Below are positions 37,804 through 46,704 of a stretch of 64,000 nt of DNA, piece after piece. The notes below the pieces were generated by a model. That model saw nothing but the letters and a program-made list of their open reading frames with translations. It ran no database searches and was not told the origin of the DNA. Source of the stretch: AP-15 sp963700185 (lineage in GTDB: Bacteria; Pseudomonadota; Alphaproteobacteria; ATCC43930; CGMCC-115725). The stretch is from assembly GCA_963700185.1 (NCBI GenBank), contig CAVOWP010000010.1, positions 62,001 through 126,000 of the forward strand, in the 5' to 3' direction. Both the position numbers and the translations under genes were made by a program. The number at the start of each line of letters is the position of its first letter. Positions within the stretch are counted from its first letter, which is position 1.

Positions 37804-37929
37804 ATGAACCGCATTGCCGTCGCCGAGATTACTTCCGAGGCATTTGCTCCCTTTGGTGAGGTTGGCGCGCCACTCGCCGGCCGCCAGACGGTCTGGCGGG
37901 AGGACCTGCCGGCGGGGTTTGCGGCATGA
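37804..37929 (+). pseudogene. Ureidoglycolate lyase (AllA)-like N-terminal remnant, 41 codons
   Basis: The reading frame MNRIAVAEITSEAFAPFGEV followed by GAPLAGRQTVWREDLPAGFAA then stops. The first half is typical of the start of AllA-type ureidoglycolate lyases (L..EAFAPFG.V). Only a quarter of a normal protein is present. Its TGA overlaps the ATG of the monooxygenase (ATGA), so it now acts, if anything, as a leader peptide coupling translation. Confidence 0.45.
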
Positions 37930-39104
37930 AGCGCGCTGTCGAGATTGCCGGCGGCGGCATTGCGGGGCTGACGACAGGTCTTGCCTTTGCGCAGAAGGGC
38001 TGGCGGGTTCGCATCCATGAGCAGGACAGCGCACTGCGAATTTTGGGCGCGGGGCTCTACATCTGGGAAAACGGGCTGCGAGTGCTCGACGCATTGGGCG
38101 TGCTGCCTCAAGTGACCGCCGGCGTCATCCCAGCCTCGCGCCATGAAAAGCACAACCACAACGGCAGAGCATTCGCCTGCAACCGTGTCGGCCGGGATTT
38201 TCGCTTGTGCGTGCCGTTGCGCGAAACCCTGTTGACGGCGCTCCATGAGGCCTTCATCGCCACTGGCGGCGAGGTTGTGTTCAATTCGCGCGCGGTGGCG
38301 GGGGATGCGGATGGGTGGCTGCACTTCGAGGACGGAAGCTCGCGGCACGCCGACCTGGTTGTTGCCGCCGACGGCGTCAACTCGCCGGTCCGCGACAGCC
38401 TCGGTCTACTGAAATGGCGGCGTCCAGCAAACCAATTCGGTTACCGGGCGATGATTCGGCGCAAGCCGAATGAGCTCGAAACAGCGGTCGGGCAAACCCA
38501 TTGCGAGAACTGGAATGGCTCGCGCCGGCTGGCCTACGCGCCATGCACCGCCGAACTCGCTTACGTGCAATTGATTTCACTGGCGGGAGACAGTTCGGGA
38601 AATGCCGTGCCGATCGATCGCGGCTTCTGGCGATCGCTGTTCCCTCATCTAGATTGGATCATCGACCGTATCCCCGACGATGGGCGCGGCGACTGGTTTG
38701 AGACTATCCGGCTCGAGGGTTGGTCGAGCGGCCGGGTGGCGATCGTCGGGGACGCGGCCAGCGCGCAACCGCCCTTTCTCGGCCAAGGCGGCGGATGCTC
38801 GATGATGTCGGGCTTCGTGCTGGCTCACATGATCGATCGCGAAAGCGACGTGCTCGACGGCATCTCGGCCTGGGAGATGCAAGAACGCCCATTCACCGAA
38901 TGGGTCCAGCGGATCGCTTATTGGTATGGGCAATTGGCCTTTCTGCCGGCACGCGCACGCACCGCCGTCTTCAAAGCCCTCACTGTGAGCGAATGGGCGA
39001 ACCGTCAAACATTGCTTGCGGCGGCTTGCCGGGATGTGACCGGGTCACGGCGGCTTTCGCACAGCCCGGCGTCGAACGCACCCATCTATCCTCTGATCCA
39101 CTGA
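37926..39104 (+). CDS. FAD-dependent monooxygenase
   Basis: 392 residues of the group A flavin hydroxylases. The Rossmann motif VEIAGGGIAGLTTGLAFAQK is at the start, VVAADGVNSPVRDSLG is the DG motif, and VAIVGDAASAQPPFLGQGGG binds the ribityl chain. Related enzymes hydroxylate salicylate, 6-hydroxynicotinate or, in HpxO, urate. Placed between an AllA remnant and a barbiturase-family gene, a heterocyclic substrate is likely. The enzyme uses NAD(P)H and O2 in the cytoplasm. Frame intact. Confidence 0.85.
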   Translation: MKRAVEIAGGGIAGLTTGLAFAQKGWRVRIHEQDSALRILGAGLYIWENGLRVLDALGVLPQVTAGVIPASRHEKHNHNGRAFACNRVGRDFRLCVPLRETLLTALHEAFIATGGEVVFNSRAVAGDADGWLHFEDGSSRHADLVVAADGVNSPVRDSLGLLKWRRPANQFGYRAMIRRKPNELETAVGQTHCENWNGSRRLAYAPCTAELAYVQLISLAGDSSGNAVPIDRGFWRSLFPHLDWIIDRIPDDGRGDWFETIRLEGWSSGRVAIVGDAASAQPPFLGQGGGCSMMSGFVLAHMIDRESDVLDGISAWEMQERPFTEWVQRIAYWYGQLAFLPARARTAVFKALTVSEWANRQTLLAAACRDVTGSRRLSHSPASNAPIYPLIH

Positions 39105-39151
39105 CGCCGGTGCGAAAACCGCGGCGATGGTGCGCGTGAGGCGACCGGTAG

Positions 39152-40258
39152 ATGGAATGCCTCGTTCACCGCGTGCCAATGCGCGATCCGGGCGACGCCT
39201 CGGCAGTTCTGCGGCTGATCGACGACGGGCTGATTGCGCCGCATGAAATCGTCGCGATCCTCGGGAAGACCGAGGGCAATGGTTGCGTCAACGATTTCAC
39301 GCGCGGCTATGCGACGATGGCCCTCTCTGTCGCGCTCGCGAAGCCCCTCGACATCGCCGCCGAGGAAGTGCCATCGCGCGTCGCGATCGTGATGTCCGGC
39401 GGCACAGAGGGCGGGTTGTCGCCGCATTTTCTTGTGTTTGCCGTTCGCGACCGGGGAACGGTGCTCAGCGGCGGCAAATCCCTCGCAATCGGCACAGCCT
39501 CCACCCCAGTGCTCTTGCCCGAGCAGATCGGCCGCGTGCCGCAAGTGGAGTTGACGGCGGCCGCGGTGCGTGAGGCGATGCGGCGCGCGGCAATCGCCGA
39601 TGATGCCGACGTCCATTGGGTGCAGATCAAATGTCCGCTGCTGACCAGTGAGCGCATGGCCGAGGCCGCATCACGCGGTACGACCACGGCGACCGACAAT
39701 ACCTACGCCTCGATGGGCTTGTCGCGCGGGGCCTCGGCGCTCGGAGCTGCGCTCGCCCTCGGCGAAGTCGACCCCGCTGCGCTCGATGACCAGGCGATTG
39801 GGCGCAACCTTGGCCTGTGGTCGCCGCGCGCCAGCGCCTCGGCCGGTGTGGAACTCTTGCACAGCGAGATCATCGTCCTCGGCAACAGCGCCGCGTGGTC
39901 GGGCGACAATGTCATCGCCCACGGGGTAATGCGGGACGCGATCGATCTGCCCAGTGTAATCGGCGTGCTGAGTAAGTTCGATTTTAAGATCGCGGGCCAG
40001 CTGGACGAAGCGGCGGCCTCGGGCATCCTGGCCGTGCTCGCCAAGGCCGAGGCGTCGCACAGCGGGACAATCCGTGGGGCGCGTCACGTGATGTGGGACG
40101 ATAGCGACATACAGGCGAGCCGCCATGCACGCGCTCTCGTCGGGGGTGTGCTCGCCGGAATCATCGGCCGCACCGACTTGTTCGTCTCGGGCGGCGCCGA
40201 GCACCAGGGACCCGACGGCGGCGGACCGATCGCGGTGATCGCCCGCCGTACTTCTTGA
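39152..40258 (+). CDS. Barbiturase / cyanuric acid amidohydrolase family ring-opening enzyme
   Basis: 368 residues, the normal length. All three serine-lysine pairs of this family can be placed: K39 (LGKTEGNG) with S82 (MSGGTEGGLSPH), K160 (VQIKCPLLT) with the serine in NSAAWSGDN near 246-250, and a lysine near 299 (AVLAKAEASHSG) with a serine near 348 (VSGGAEHQGPDGGGPIAVI). The family hydrolyses the ring of barbiturate to ureidomalonate or of cyanurate to carboxybiuret. Motifs do not decide between the two. The upstream molybdenum hydroxylase favours barbiturase in an oxidative pyrimidine pathway; the AtzB/TrzA-type amidohydrolase downstream keeps s-triazines possible. Confidence 0.9.
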   Translation: MECLVHRVPMRDPGDASAVLRLIDDGLIAPHEIVAILGKTEGNGCVNDFTRGYATMALSVALAKPLDIAAEEVPSRVAIVMSGGTEGGLSPHFLVFAVRDRGTVLSGGKSLAIGTASTPVLLPEQIGRVPQVELTAAAVREAMRRAAIADDADVHWVQIKCPLLTSERMAEAASRGTTTATDNTYASMGLSRGASALGAALALGEVDPAALDDQAIGRNLGLWSPRASASAGVELLHSEIIVLGNSAAWSGDNVIAHGVMRDAIDLPSVIGVLSKFDFKIAGQLDEAAASGILAVLAKAEASHSGTIRGARHVMWDDSDIQASRHARALVGGVLAGIIGRTDLFVSGGAEHQGPDGGGPIAVIARRTS

Positions 40259-40269
40259 AAGCGGCTCAC

Positions 40270-40284
40270 TGGCCTGACAATTGC
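40270..40284 (+). promoter_or_regulatory. Sigma-54-like site before the PotA-type ATPase gene
   Basis: TGGCCTGACAATTGC followed by T keeps the essential GG and GC at the right spacing. The predicted start point falls within a few bases of the ATG at 40,301, so the message would be almost leaderless. Tentative. Confidence 0.35.
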
Positions 40285-40300
40285 TTGCGGCTGACCGGTG

Positions 40301-41416
40301 ATGACAGCGTCGTCCGAAGTTCGGCTGATCGAGCTGACCAAGACCTTCGGCCGCACCGTAGCGGTCGACGCGATTTCGGCCGAGATCCCCGGCGGCAGCT
40401 ATTGCTGCCTGCTCGGTCCGTCCGGTTGCGGCAAGACGACGACGTTGCGCATGATCGCCGGGCACGAGGCTCCGACCAGCGGCGAGGTCACCGTCGGCGG
40501 GGCGCGCGTTACCAACCTGCCGCCGGCACGCCGGCGGACCGCGATGATGTTTCAGAGCTACGCGCTCTTTCCGCATCTCGACTGCGTCGACAACGTCGCA
40601 TTCAGCTTGCGCATGCGCGGTGTGCCGAAATCCGAACGCCGCGCGAAGGCGCGTGAGATGCTGCGCCTTGTGGAAATGGAGACCCAGGCCGAGCGGCTCC
40701 CGTCCCAGCTCTCCGGGGGTCAGCAGCAGCGCGTGGCGCTGGCACGCGCGCTCGTTACCAATCCCAGCGTGCTGCTGCTCGACGAGCCGCTGTCCGCGCT
40801 CGACCCGTTCTTGCGCGTGCGCATGCGCGAGGAGTTGAAGCGCTTCCAACGTCAGTTCGGCATCAGCTTCGTGCACGTGACCCACAGCCAGGACGAGGCG
40901 CTGGCCCTCGCCGATCTGGTTATAGTCATGAATGAAGGCCGCATCGAGCAGGCGGCGGCGGCGCGCACCGTATTCGACTGGCCCGGGACCGCGTTCGTCG
41001 CGCGCTTCATCGGCGGTCACAACGTCCTGCGCTGCACCGTCGAGGCTGCAGATGCGAAAGGCGCCCGTCTTCGCGGCCCGGGCGGGATCGCAATCGTGAC
41101 ATCGCGGCCCGGTTTGGAGGCGGGCAGCGTCGTTCACGTCGCGATCCGCAGCGATCGAATGCACATAAAACGGGCAGGTCAGCGTCTGAAAGCTGTCGGC
41201 TCGGGCAACAGCTTGGTGTTCTCGCGCGAGGCGCTGGATTCGCGGGTCGCCGCGGTCGAGTACCAAGGCGCTGTCGTCAAGCTGCGCCTCGAAGCGGGTT
41301 GGGGCGACGAGCTGACGGTGACGCTCGCCGACCAATCTTTCTACACGGCGCCGCTTGCGGAGGGCGACGTGGTGGCAGTCGACTGGGACGACGCCGAAGC
41401 GCATGTCGTGAGCTGA
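40301..41416 (+). CDS. Spermidine/putrescine-type ABC transporter ATPase
   Basis: 371 residues. Walker A LLGPSGCGKTTTLRMIAG, Q-loop MMFQSYALFPHLD, signature LSGGQQQRVALARALV and Walker B LLLDEPLSALDP. The last 120 residues form a TOBE-type domain typical of PotA-group importers. It heads a four-gene set with binding protein and two permeases, all on the plus strand, and the hydantoinase genes follow at once. The cargo need not be a polyamine; position suggests a nitrogen compound. Confidence 0.9.
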   Translation: MTASSEVRLIELTKTFGRTVAVDAISAEIPGGSYCCLLGPSGCGKTTTLRMIAGHEAPTSGEVTVGGARVTNLPPARRRTAMMFQSYALFPHLDCVDNVAFSLRMRGVPKSERRAKAREMLRLVEMETQAERLPSQLSGGQQQRVALARALVTNPSVLLLDEPLSALDPFLRVRMREELKRFQRQFGISFVHVTHSQDEALALADLVIVMNEGRIEQAAAARTVFDWPGTAFVARFIGGHNVLRCTVEAADAKGARLRGPGGIAIVTSRPGLEAGSVVHVAIRSDRMHIKRAGQRLKAVGSGNSLVFSREALDSRVAAVEYQGAVVKLRLEAGWGDELTVTLADQSFYTAPLAEGDVVAVDWDDAEAHVVS

Positions 41417-41437
41417 ACGAGACCAGGGAGGAGAGTA

Positions 41438-42718
41438 ATGCGGCAGAGTGTGGAAATATCCCGGCGCAGGGTTCTCAGGGGCACCGCCGCAACAGCGGGG
41501 CTGGCGCTCGGAGCCGGTGCATTCACCGGCTCCCCGTACGTCCGCGCCGCCGAGCCCGTAACGCTGCGAATTGCCGGCACCGGCGTTAATCAGTTCAAGG
41601 AGCTCGCCGACAAGTGCAAGGCCGATCTCGGCTTCACTGTTCAATACACCTCGCTGGTCTCGGATGACGTCGTTAAACGAGCGGTCACCCAGCCGAGCTC
41701 ATTCGATCTCTTGGATTCGGAATATTGGATGCTGAAGAAGATCGTGCCGTCGGGCAATCTGCGCGGAATCGACGTTACTAAAATCAAGTACTACGACAAT
41801 ATTGTGCCGATCTTCACCAAGGGAGAGTTGCCTAACGGCAAGAAGGTCGCGATGGAGGGCATCGCACCGATCAAGGTCGCCTATCTGACTGCGGAGAAGT
41901 CCGAGAAATTCGCCACGCAACCATCGCAATGGATGACGGTAATCCCGACTGTCTACAACGCCGACACTTTGGGCATCCGTCCCGATCTGATCAAGCGCCC
42001 TATCGAGTCGTGGGGGGAGCTGCTCAACCCCGAATTCAAGGGCAAGTCGGCAATCCTGAACATCCCGTCGATCGGCATCATGGATGCGGCGATGGTGTGC
42101 GAGGCCAAGGGTCTCGTCAGTTACGGCGACAAAGGCAACATGACCACCCAGGAGATCGACAAGACGATCGCGGTCATGATCGAGGCCAAGAACGCGGGGC
42201 AGTTCCGGGCGTTCTGGAAGGAGTTCAACGAAAGCGTCAACCTGATGGCCTCGGGTGAGGTGGTAATCCAATCGATGTGGTCGCCGGCGGTGACCAAGGT
42301 GCGGCAGATGGGCGTCGCCTGCATCTACCAGCCATTGAAGGAGGGCTATCGCGCCTGGGCTGCCGGGCTCGGCGTGCCGACCCATCTGCAGGGCCCGACG
42401 CTCGATGCCGCCTATGAATTCATCAACTGGTATTTGTCCGGCTGGGCTGGCGCCTTTCTCAACCGCCAAGGCTATTACACGGCCGTGCTCGACACTGCGA
42501 GGAAGCAGATGAGCGCGGACGAGTGGGATTTCTGGATGGAAGGCAAGCCGGCCAAAGGCGACATCCTCAGCCCGACCGGCGAAAAGATCGAAAGCGCCGG
42601 CGCAGTGCGCGACGGCGGCTCGTTCTGGGACCGCATGGGCCGGGTCAGCGTGTGGAACACGGTCATGGACGAGGACCGCTATATGGTCCGCAAATGGAAC
42701 GAGTTTATCGCGGCGTGA
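41438..42718 (+). CDS. Extracellular solute-binding protein (family 1, PotD-like)
   Basis: 426 residues with a twin-arginine-type leader (SRRRVLRGTAATAGLALGAG) and a GGGAGGAGAG ribosome site. The mature part has LRIAGTGVNQF, then SFDLLDSEYWMLKKIVPSG, ESWGELLNPEFKGKSAILNI and EFINWYLSGWAGAF, the pattern of spermidine/iron-type binding proteins. It delivers solute to the permeases encoded just downstream. Intact. Confidence 0.9.
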   Translation: MRQSVEISRRRVLRGTAATAGLALGAGAFTGSPYVRAAEPVTLRIAGTGVNQFKELADKCKADLGFTVQYTSLVSDDVVKRAVTQPSSFDLLDSEYWMLKKIVPSGNLRGIDVTKIKYYDNIVPIFTKGELPNGKKVAMEGIAPIKVAYLTAEKSEKFATQPSQWMTVIPTVYNADTLGIRPDLIKRPIESWGELLNPEFKGKSAILNIPSIGIMDAAMVCEAKGLVSYGDKGNMTTQEIDKTIAVMIEAKNAGQFRAFWKEFNESVNLMASGEVVIQSMWSPAVTKVRQMGVACIYQPLKEGYRAWAAGLGVPTHLQGPTLDAAYEFINWYLSGWAGAFLNRQGYYTAVLDTARKQMSADEWDFWMEGKPAKGDILSPTGEKIESAGAVRDGGSFWDRMGRVSVWNTVMDEDRYMVRKWNEFIAA

Positions 42719-42728
42719 CGATCCCAGT

Positions 42729-43763
42729 GTGCCTGTCAGTTTCCAAATTTCCATGAAATCAAACCATTACTCCACTTCTATTCGTCGTTTCCGGGAAAGC
42801 GGGAGTCCAGAGGCAGCAGTGTCCCCGAAAGTCGTTCTGGGCCCCCGCCTTCGCGGGGGTGACGGTAAAACTCCGAAACTCATCCGTTCATTTGAAGCGG
42901 CAGTAGCGCGCCGCAAATTACCGATCGTGGCCTACCTGCAGGCACTGCCGCTCGCGGTAGTGTTCCTGCTGTTTTTCGTCGCGCCGATCGCATTGGTCGT
43001 CGTAGTCAGCTTTTTCGGCTATGAAACCTATCGGATCCTGATCCCCGGCTTTACTCTGGAAAATTACCGGGAGGTCTTTTCGGAAGCGGTTACCTACCGC
43101 ACCTACCTGATCACGATGAAATTCTGCGTCATCGTATGGGTGATTACGTCTGTGCTCGGTTTCTTCATCGCCTATTTCCTTGCTTTTCAGGTGCGCAGCA
43201 GAATTTCGCAGACAGTGCTCCTGCTCATCTGCTCGGTACCGTTCTGGACCTCTATCGTAATTCGCATGATCGCCTGGATCCCGCTCCTCGGCCGCAATGG
43301 TCTCGTCAACCGGTCGCTGTTGGGGATCGGCGCCGTCGACGGGCCGCAGGAATGGCTGCTCTACTCCGAGTTCGCCGTTATTCTGGGCTACGTCCATCTC
43401 TACACGCTGATGATGATCGTGCCGATCTTTAATTCGATGATGCGGATCGAACGCTCGCTGATCGAGGCAGCCACTGACGCGGGCGCCAGTACGTTGCAGG
43501 TTCTGTGGACGGTCATTCTGCCGCTGTCGAAAACCGGGATTGCCATCGGCTCGATATTCGTCATCGCCATGGTGATGGGAGACTTTGTTACAGTAGACGT
43601 GCTCGGCGGTGGGCAGGTTGCCTCGGTAGGGAAGCAGATCGCCACCCAGCTCTCCTATCTCCAATTCCCTCCGGCTGCCGCTAATGCGATGGTTCTGTTG
43701 CTGGCCGTCGTCGCGATGATTTCCTTTTTGGTGCGTGTCGTCGACATCCGCAAGGAGCTGTGA
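42729..43763 (+). CDS. PotB-type ABC transporter permease with a repeat-derived N-terminus
   Basis: The membrane protein proper begins near KLPIVAYLQALPLAVVFLLF and has six helices with a coupling loop EAATDAGASTLQVLWTVILP. The first 55 codons of the open frame (start GTG 42,729 or ATG 42,753) lie in an interspersed palindromic repeat and read like its usual shadow translation (GPRLRGGDGKT). No ribosome site supports either start, and no ATG lies between the repeat and the first helix, so the repeat may really supply the N-terminus. Start uncertain. Confidence 0.8.
   Translation: MPVSFQISMKSNHYSTSIRRFRESGSPEAAVSPKVVLGPRLRGGDGKTPKLIRSFEAAVARRKLPIVAYLQALPLAVVFLLFFVAPIALVVVVSFFGYETYRILIPGFTLENYREVFSEAVTYRTYLITMKFCVIVWVITSVLGFFIAYFLAFQVRSRISQTVLLLICSVPFWTSIVIRMIAWIPLLGRNGLVNRSLLGIGAVDGPQEWLLYSEFAVILGYVHLYTLMMIVPIFNSMMRIERSLIEAATDAGASTLQVLWTVILPLSKTGIAIGSIFVIAMVMGDFVTVDVLGGGQVASVGKQIATQLSYLQFPPAAANAMVLLLAVVAMISFLVRVVDIRKEL
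42772..42875. repeat. Interspersed palindromic repeat between transporter genes
   Basis: This stretch contains CCCCCGCCTTCGCGGGGG, a strong GC hairpin, preceded by GTCGTTTCCGGGAAAGCGGG. Such elements, whose shadow translation reads RxRLRGGDG, are scattered through many proteobacterial intergenic regions. Here it is inserted inside an operon. Confidence 0.6.
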
Positions 43764-43765
43764 GG

Positions 43766-44608
43766 ATGCATTTCGCCGCACGTCCGCCAATGTTTTACGG
43801 GCTCGCGGTGCTGTTCGGGCTTTTTGTCGTGTTTCTCTACGGGCCGATCGCGACGGTCGTAGTGCTCGCTTTCCAGGGGCCCGAAGGCGGCCTCGTCTTC
43901 CCGATGAACGGTGTTTCACTGCATTGGTTCGGCGAGTTGTTTCGTCCCCAATCGATCGGCGACATCTGGGGCTCGTTCGATCGTTCCATTAGTCTCGGCG
44001 CAATCGTGATGTCCGTGACCGTGGTGTTCTCCTTTCTCGCGGGCCTCGCCTTCCGCCAGCATTTCCCTGGAGCCACTACCTTGTTTTACGTTGTCATCGC
44101 CAGCCTGGTGATGCCGTCGGTCGTGGTCAGCCTCGGCATCGGCGCGATGTTCGAAATGCTCGGGATCGAGCGGGCCTGGTACAGCTCGGCGCTCGGCGCC
44201 CATCTCACCTGGACCTTGCCGTTTGGCCTCCTAATCATGTTGGCGGTGTTCAACCGCTTCAACCCCGCCTACGAGGAGGCGGCCCGCGATTTGGGCGCCG
44301 GAGGCTGGCAGACGGTCCGCTATGTCATTGTGCCGATCATTGCTCCGAGCCTGGTCGGCGTCGCGCTGTTTGGTTTCACCCTGTCCTATGACGAGATCGC
44401 CCGAACCTCGCAGTCGGCCGGTGCGCTGAACACCTTGCCGCTCGAACTCGAAGCGATGCAGACCAATGCCACCACTCCGGTCATCTACGCCTTGGGAGCG
44501 ATGACCACCGGTCTGTCCCTCCTCGTCATTGGTGCATGTCTGCTGGGGGTCATTGCAGTGCGCCGGCGCCGCGCAAAATTTGGGACGGACGCCGGCAAGG
44601 CAGTGTGA
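43766..44608 (+). CDS. PotC-type ABC transporter permease
   Basis: 280 residues from the ATG at 43,766, with AAGGAG about ten bases before; a GTG two codons earlier is less likely. Helices include MFYGLAVLFGLFVVFLYGPI and TGLSLLVIGACLLGVIAV; the coupling loop is EEAARDLGAGGWQTVRYVIV. It pairs with the PotB-type permease just upstream (two bases apart). Confidence 0.9.
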   Translation: MHFAARPPMFYGLAVLFGLFVVFLYGPIATVVVLAFQGPEGGLVFPMNGVSLHWFGELFRPQSIGDIWGSFDRSISLGAIVMSVTVVFSFLAGLAFRQHFPGATTLFYVVIASLVMPSVVVSLGIGAMFEMLGIERAWYSSALGAHLTWTLPFGLLIMLAVFNRFNPAYEEAARDLGAGGWQTVRYVIVPIIAPSLVGVALFGFTLSYDEIARTSQSAGALNTLPLELEAMQTNATTPVIYALGAMTTGLSLLVIGACLLGVIAVRRRRAKFGTDAGKAV

Positions 44609-44615
44609 GGCGCTG

Positions 44616-46689
44616 ATGTACTTGATCGGGGTCGATGTCGGCGGCACGTTCACGGACATCGTATTCGCCGACACCGAATCCGGCCGGACGTTGATCCATA
44701 AGACGCCGACGACGAGAGACGACCCGTCGCGAGGCGTGGTCACCGGGATCGGCGAGCTGTGCGCGGGCTTCGACCTGCCGCGTCAAGCTATCGACCATGT
44801 GCTGCACGGCACGACAATCGGCACCAACGCAGTGTTGGAGCATGACGGGGCGGTGACCGGCATGATCACCACCGCCGGCTATCGCGACATCGTCCACATC
44901 GGCCGCCACCAGCGGCCGCAGCATTATTCGATCCGCCAGGAGATTCCCTGGCAAGACCGGCCGCTGGTTCGCCGCCGTCATCGCATGACTGTGCCCGAGC
45001 GCCTGGCGCCGCCGCGCGGCGAGGAATTGATTCCGCTCGACGAGGCGGCAGTGCGTGAGGCGGCGCGCACACTGCGCGCCGCAGGCGTCGAGGCGATCGC
45101 CATCTGCTTTCTGTTCTCCTATCTGAACGCGGTGCATGAGGAGCGGGCGCGTGAGATCGTGCGCGAGGAGTTCCCGGATTGCTTCACCTGCACCTCTGCC
45201 GAAGTAGCGCCGCAATTCCGCGAGTTCGAACGTTTTACCACGGCGTTGCTCAACGCATTTGTCGGGCCGCGACTGCGCGACTACGTCGCCCGGCTGGCCG
45301 GCACCCTCGGCAGCGAAGGGTTTGCCGCCGATCTGCATGTGATGTGCTCCAATGGCGGGGTCGCGACACCGGCGACGGTCGCCAAGATCCCCGTAGCGAC
45401 CCTGCTTTCGGGACCCGCTGCCGGGGTTCTCGGGGGTGCCTGGAGTGGCGCGCTGTCGGAGCGCGATCGGCTGATCACCTTCGATGTCGGCGGCACTTCG
45501 GCCGATATCGGCATCGTCGTCGATGGCCGTTTCGCCGAGGCAACCGCCCGCGACACATGGATCGGCGGGTACCCGGTACTGGCGCCGATGATCGACATTC
45601 ATACGATCGGCGCGGGCGGCGGATCGATCGCCTATGTCGACAATGCCGGCGCCTTTCGCGTCGGACCGCGCAGCGCCGGGGCGGACCCGGGGCCGGCGGC
45701 CTACGGCCGAGGCGGCGCCGAGCCGACAGTGACCGACGCCAACCTCGTGCTCGGCCGGCTCGACCCGAAAAATTTTCTGGGCGGCGCAATGCGGCTCGAC
45801 CCCGCCGCCGCGCGGCGTGCTGTCGGCGGTCTGGCGGAACGGCTCGGCCTCGCTCTCGAGCAAGCGGCCGAGGGGATCCTCACGATCGTCAATGCCAATA
45901 TGGCGAACGCGATCAGCTCGCGTACGGTGCAGAAAGGCCTCGATCCGCGCGACTTTGCACTGGTCGCCTTCGGCGGCGCCGGGCCGTTGCACGGGGCGGA
46001 AGTGGCCCGCGCGCTCGGCATTCCCGAGGTGATCGTGCCGACCTATCCCGGCATCACCTCGGCTGTCGGGCTGTTGACCACCGACCTCAAATACGACGCG
46101 GTTCGCACCGAGTTCCAAGCCGGTGACACTGTCGATCTCCATCGGCTCGACACCGATCTTACTGCAATGCAGCGCGAACTCAGCCATCAGCTCGCCGCTG
46201 ACGGGGTCGCCTCGGATGACGTCGGTTTCGAGCGCGCTGGCGATCTGCGCTATGTCGGACAAGGTTACGAATTGCGCGTCCCGTTTCCCGAGGGGGAATT
46301 GGACCAGGCTGCGCTTGCGCAGATCTTCGCACGCTTTGCCGATCTGCATCGAGCCGAATACGGCCATGTGTTTGAGGCCAGCCCGATCGAGATCGTCAAT
46401 ATCCGCGTCACGGGCATCGGCCGGATGCCGAAGATCGCCGCGCCGCGGCCAGCGAGCGGCGGCAGCCTCGACGAGGCGCTGGTCAAGACCGCGCGCTGCG
46501 CGTTCCGCCACAACGGCACGCTCGAAGTCATCGGGACGCCGTTCTATCGGCGCAACCTATTGCCACTGGAGCGGCCGATCGCCGGGCCGGCTATCGTGCT
46601 GCAAACCGATTTCGACAGCGGTCGTGCCGCCGGGTACGTCCCTGATCGCCGAATTGGGCGGCAATCTAATTCTGACGATACCCCAATAG
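44616..46689 (+). CDS. hyuA: Hydantoinase/oxoprolinase family protein, subunit A (one frameshift near the end)
   Basis: About 690 residues from the ATG at 44,616. ATP-binding motifs of the acetate/sugar-kinase fold are GVDVGGTFTDIVFA, LITFDVGGTSADIGIV, TIGAGGGSIAYV and FGGAGPLHGAEVARAL. A shift near 46,618 moves the last 24 residues (SLIAELGGNLILTIPQ) into another frame; otherwise the gene is complete. With HyuB it forms an ATP-dependent enzyme that opens hydantoin-type or oxoproline rings, or carboxylates ketones in other members. It starts eight bases after the permease stop. Confidence 0.85.
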
Positions 46690-46704
46690 GGACGGCAGGC
46701 ATCC

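Noticed and set aside
39671..41644. Long open frame of over 600 codons on the minus strand
   Set aside because: It lies opposite the barbiturase-family and PotA-type genes, has no motif and reads as low-complexity H/R/D-rich text, the usual shadow of high-GC coding DNA.
44550..46511. Long minus-strand open frame opposite hyuA
   Set aside because: Same reason: the plus strand has all ATP-binding motifs of HyuA and the reverse has none.
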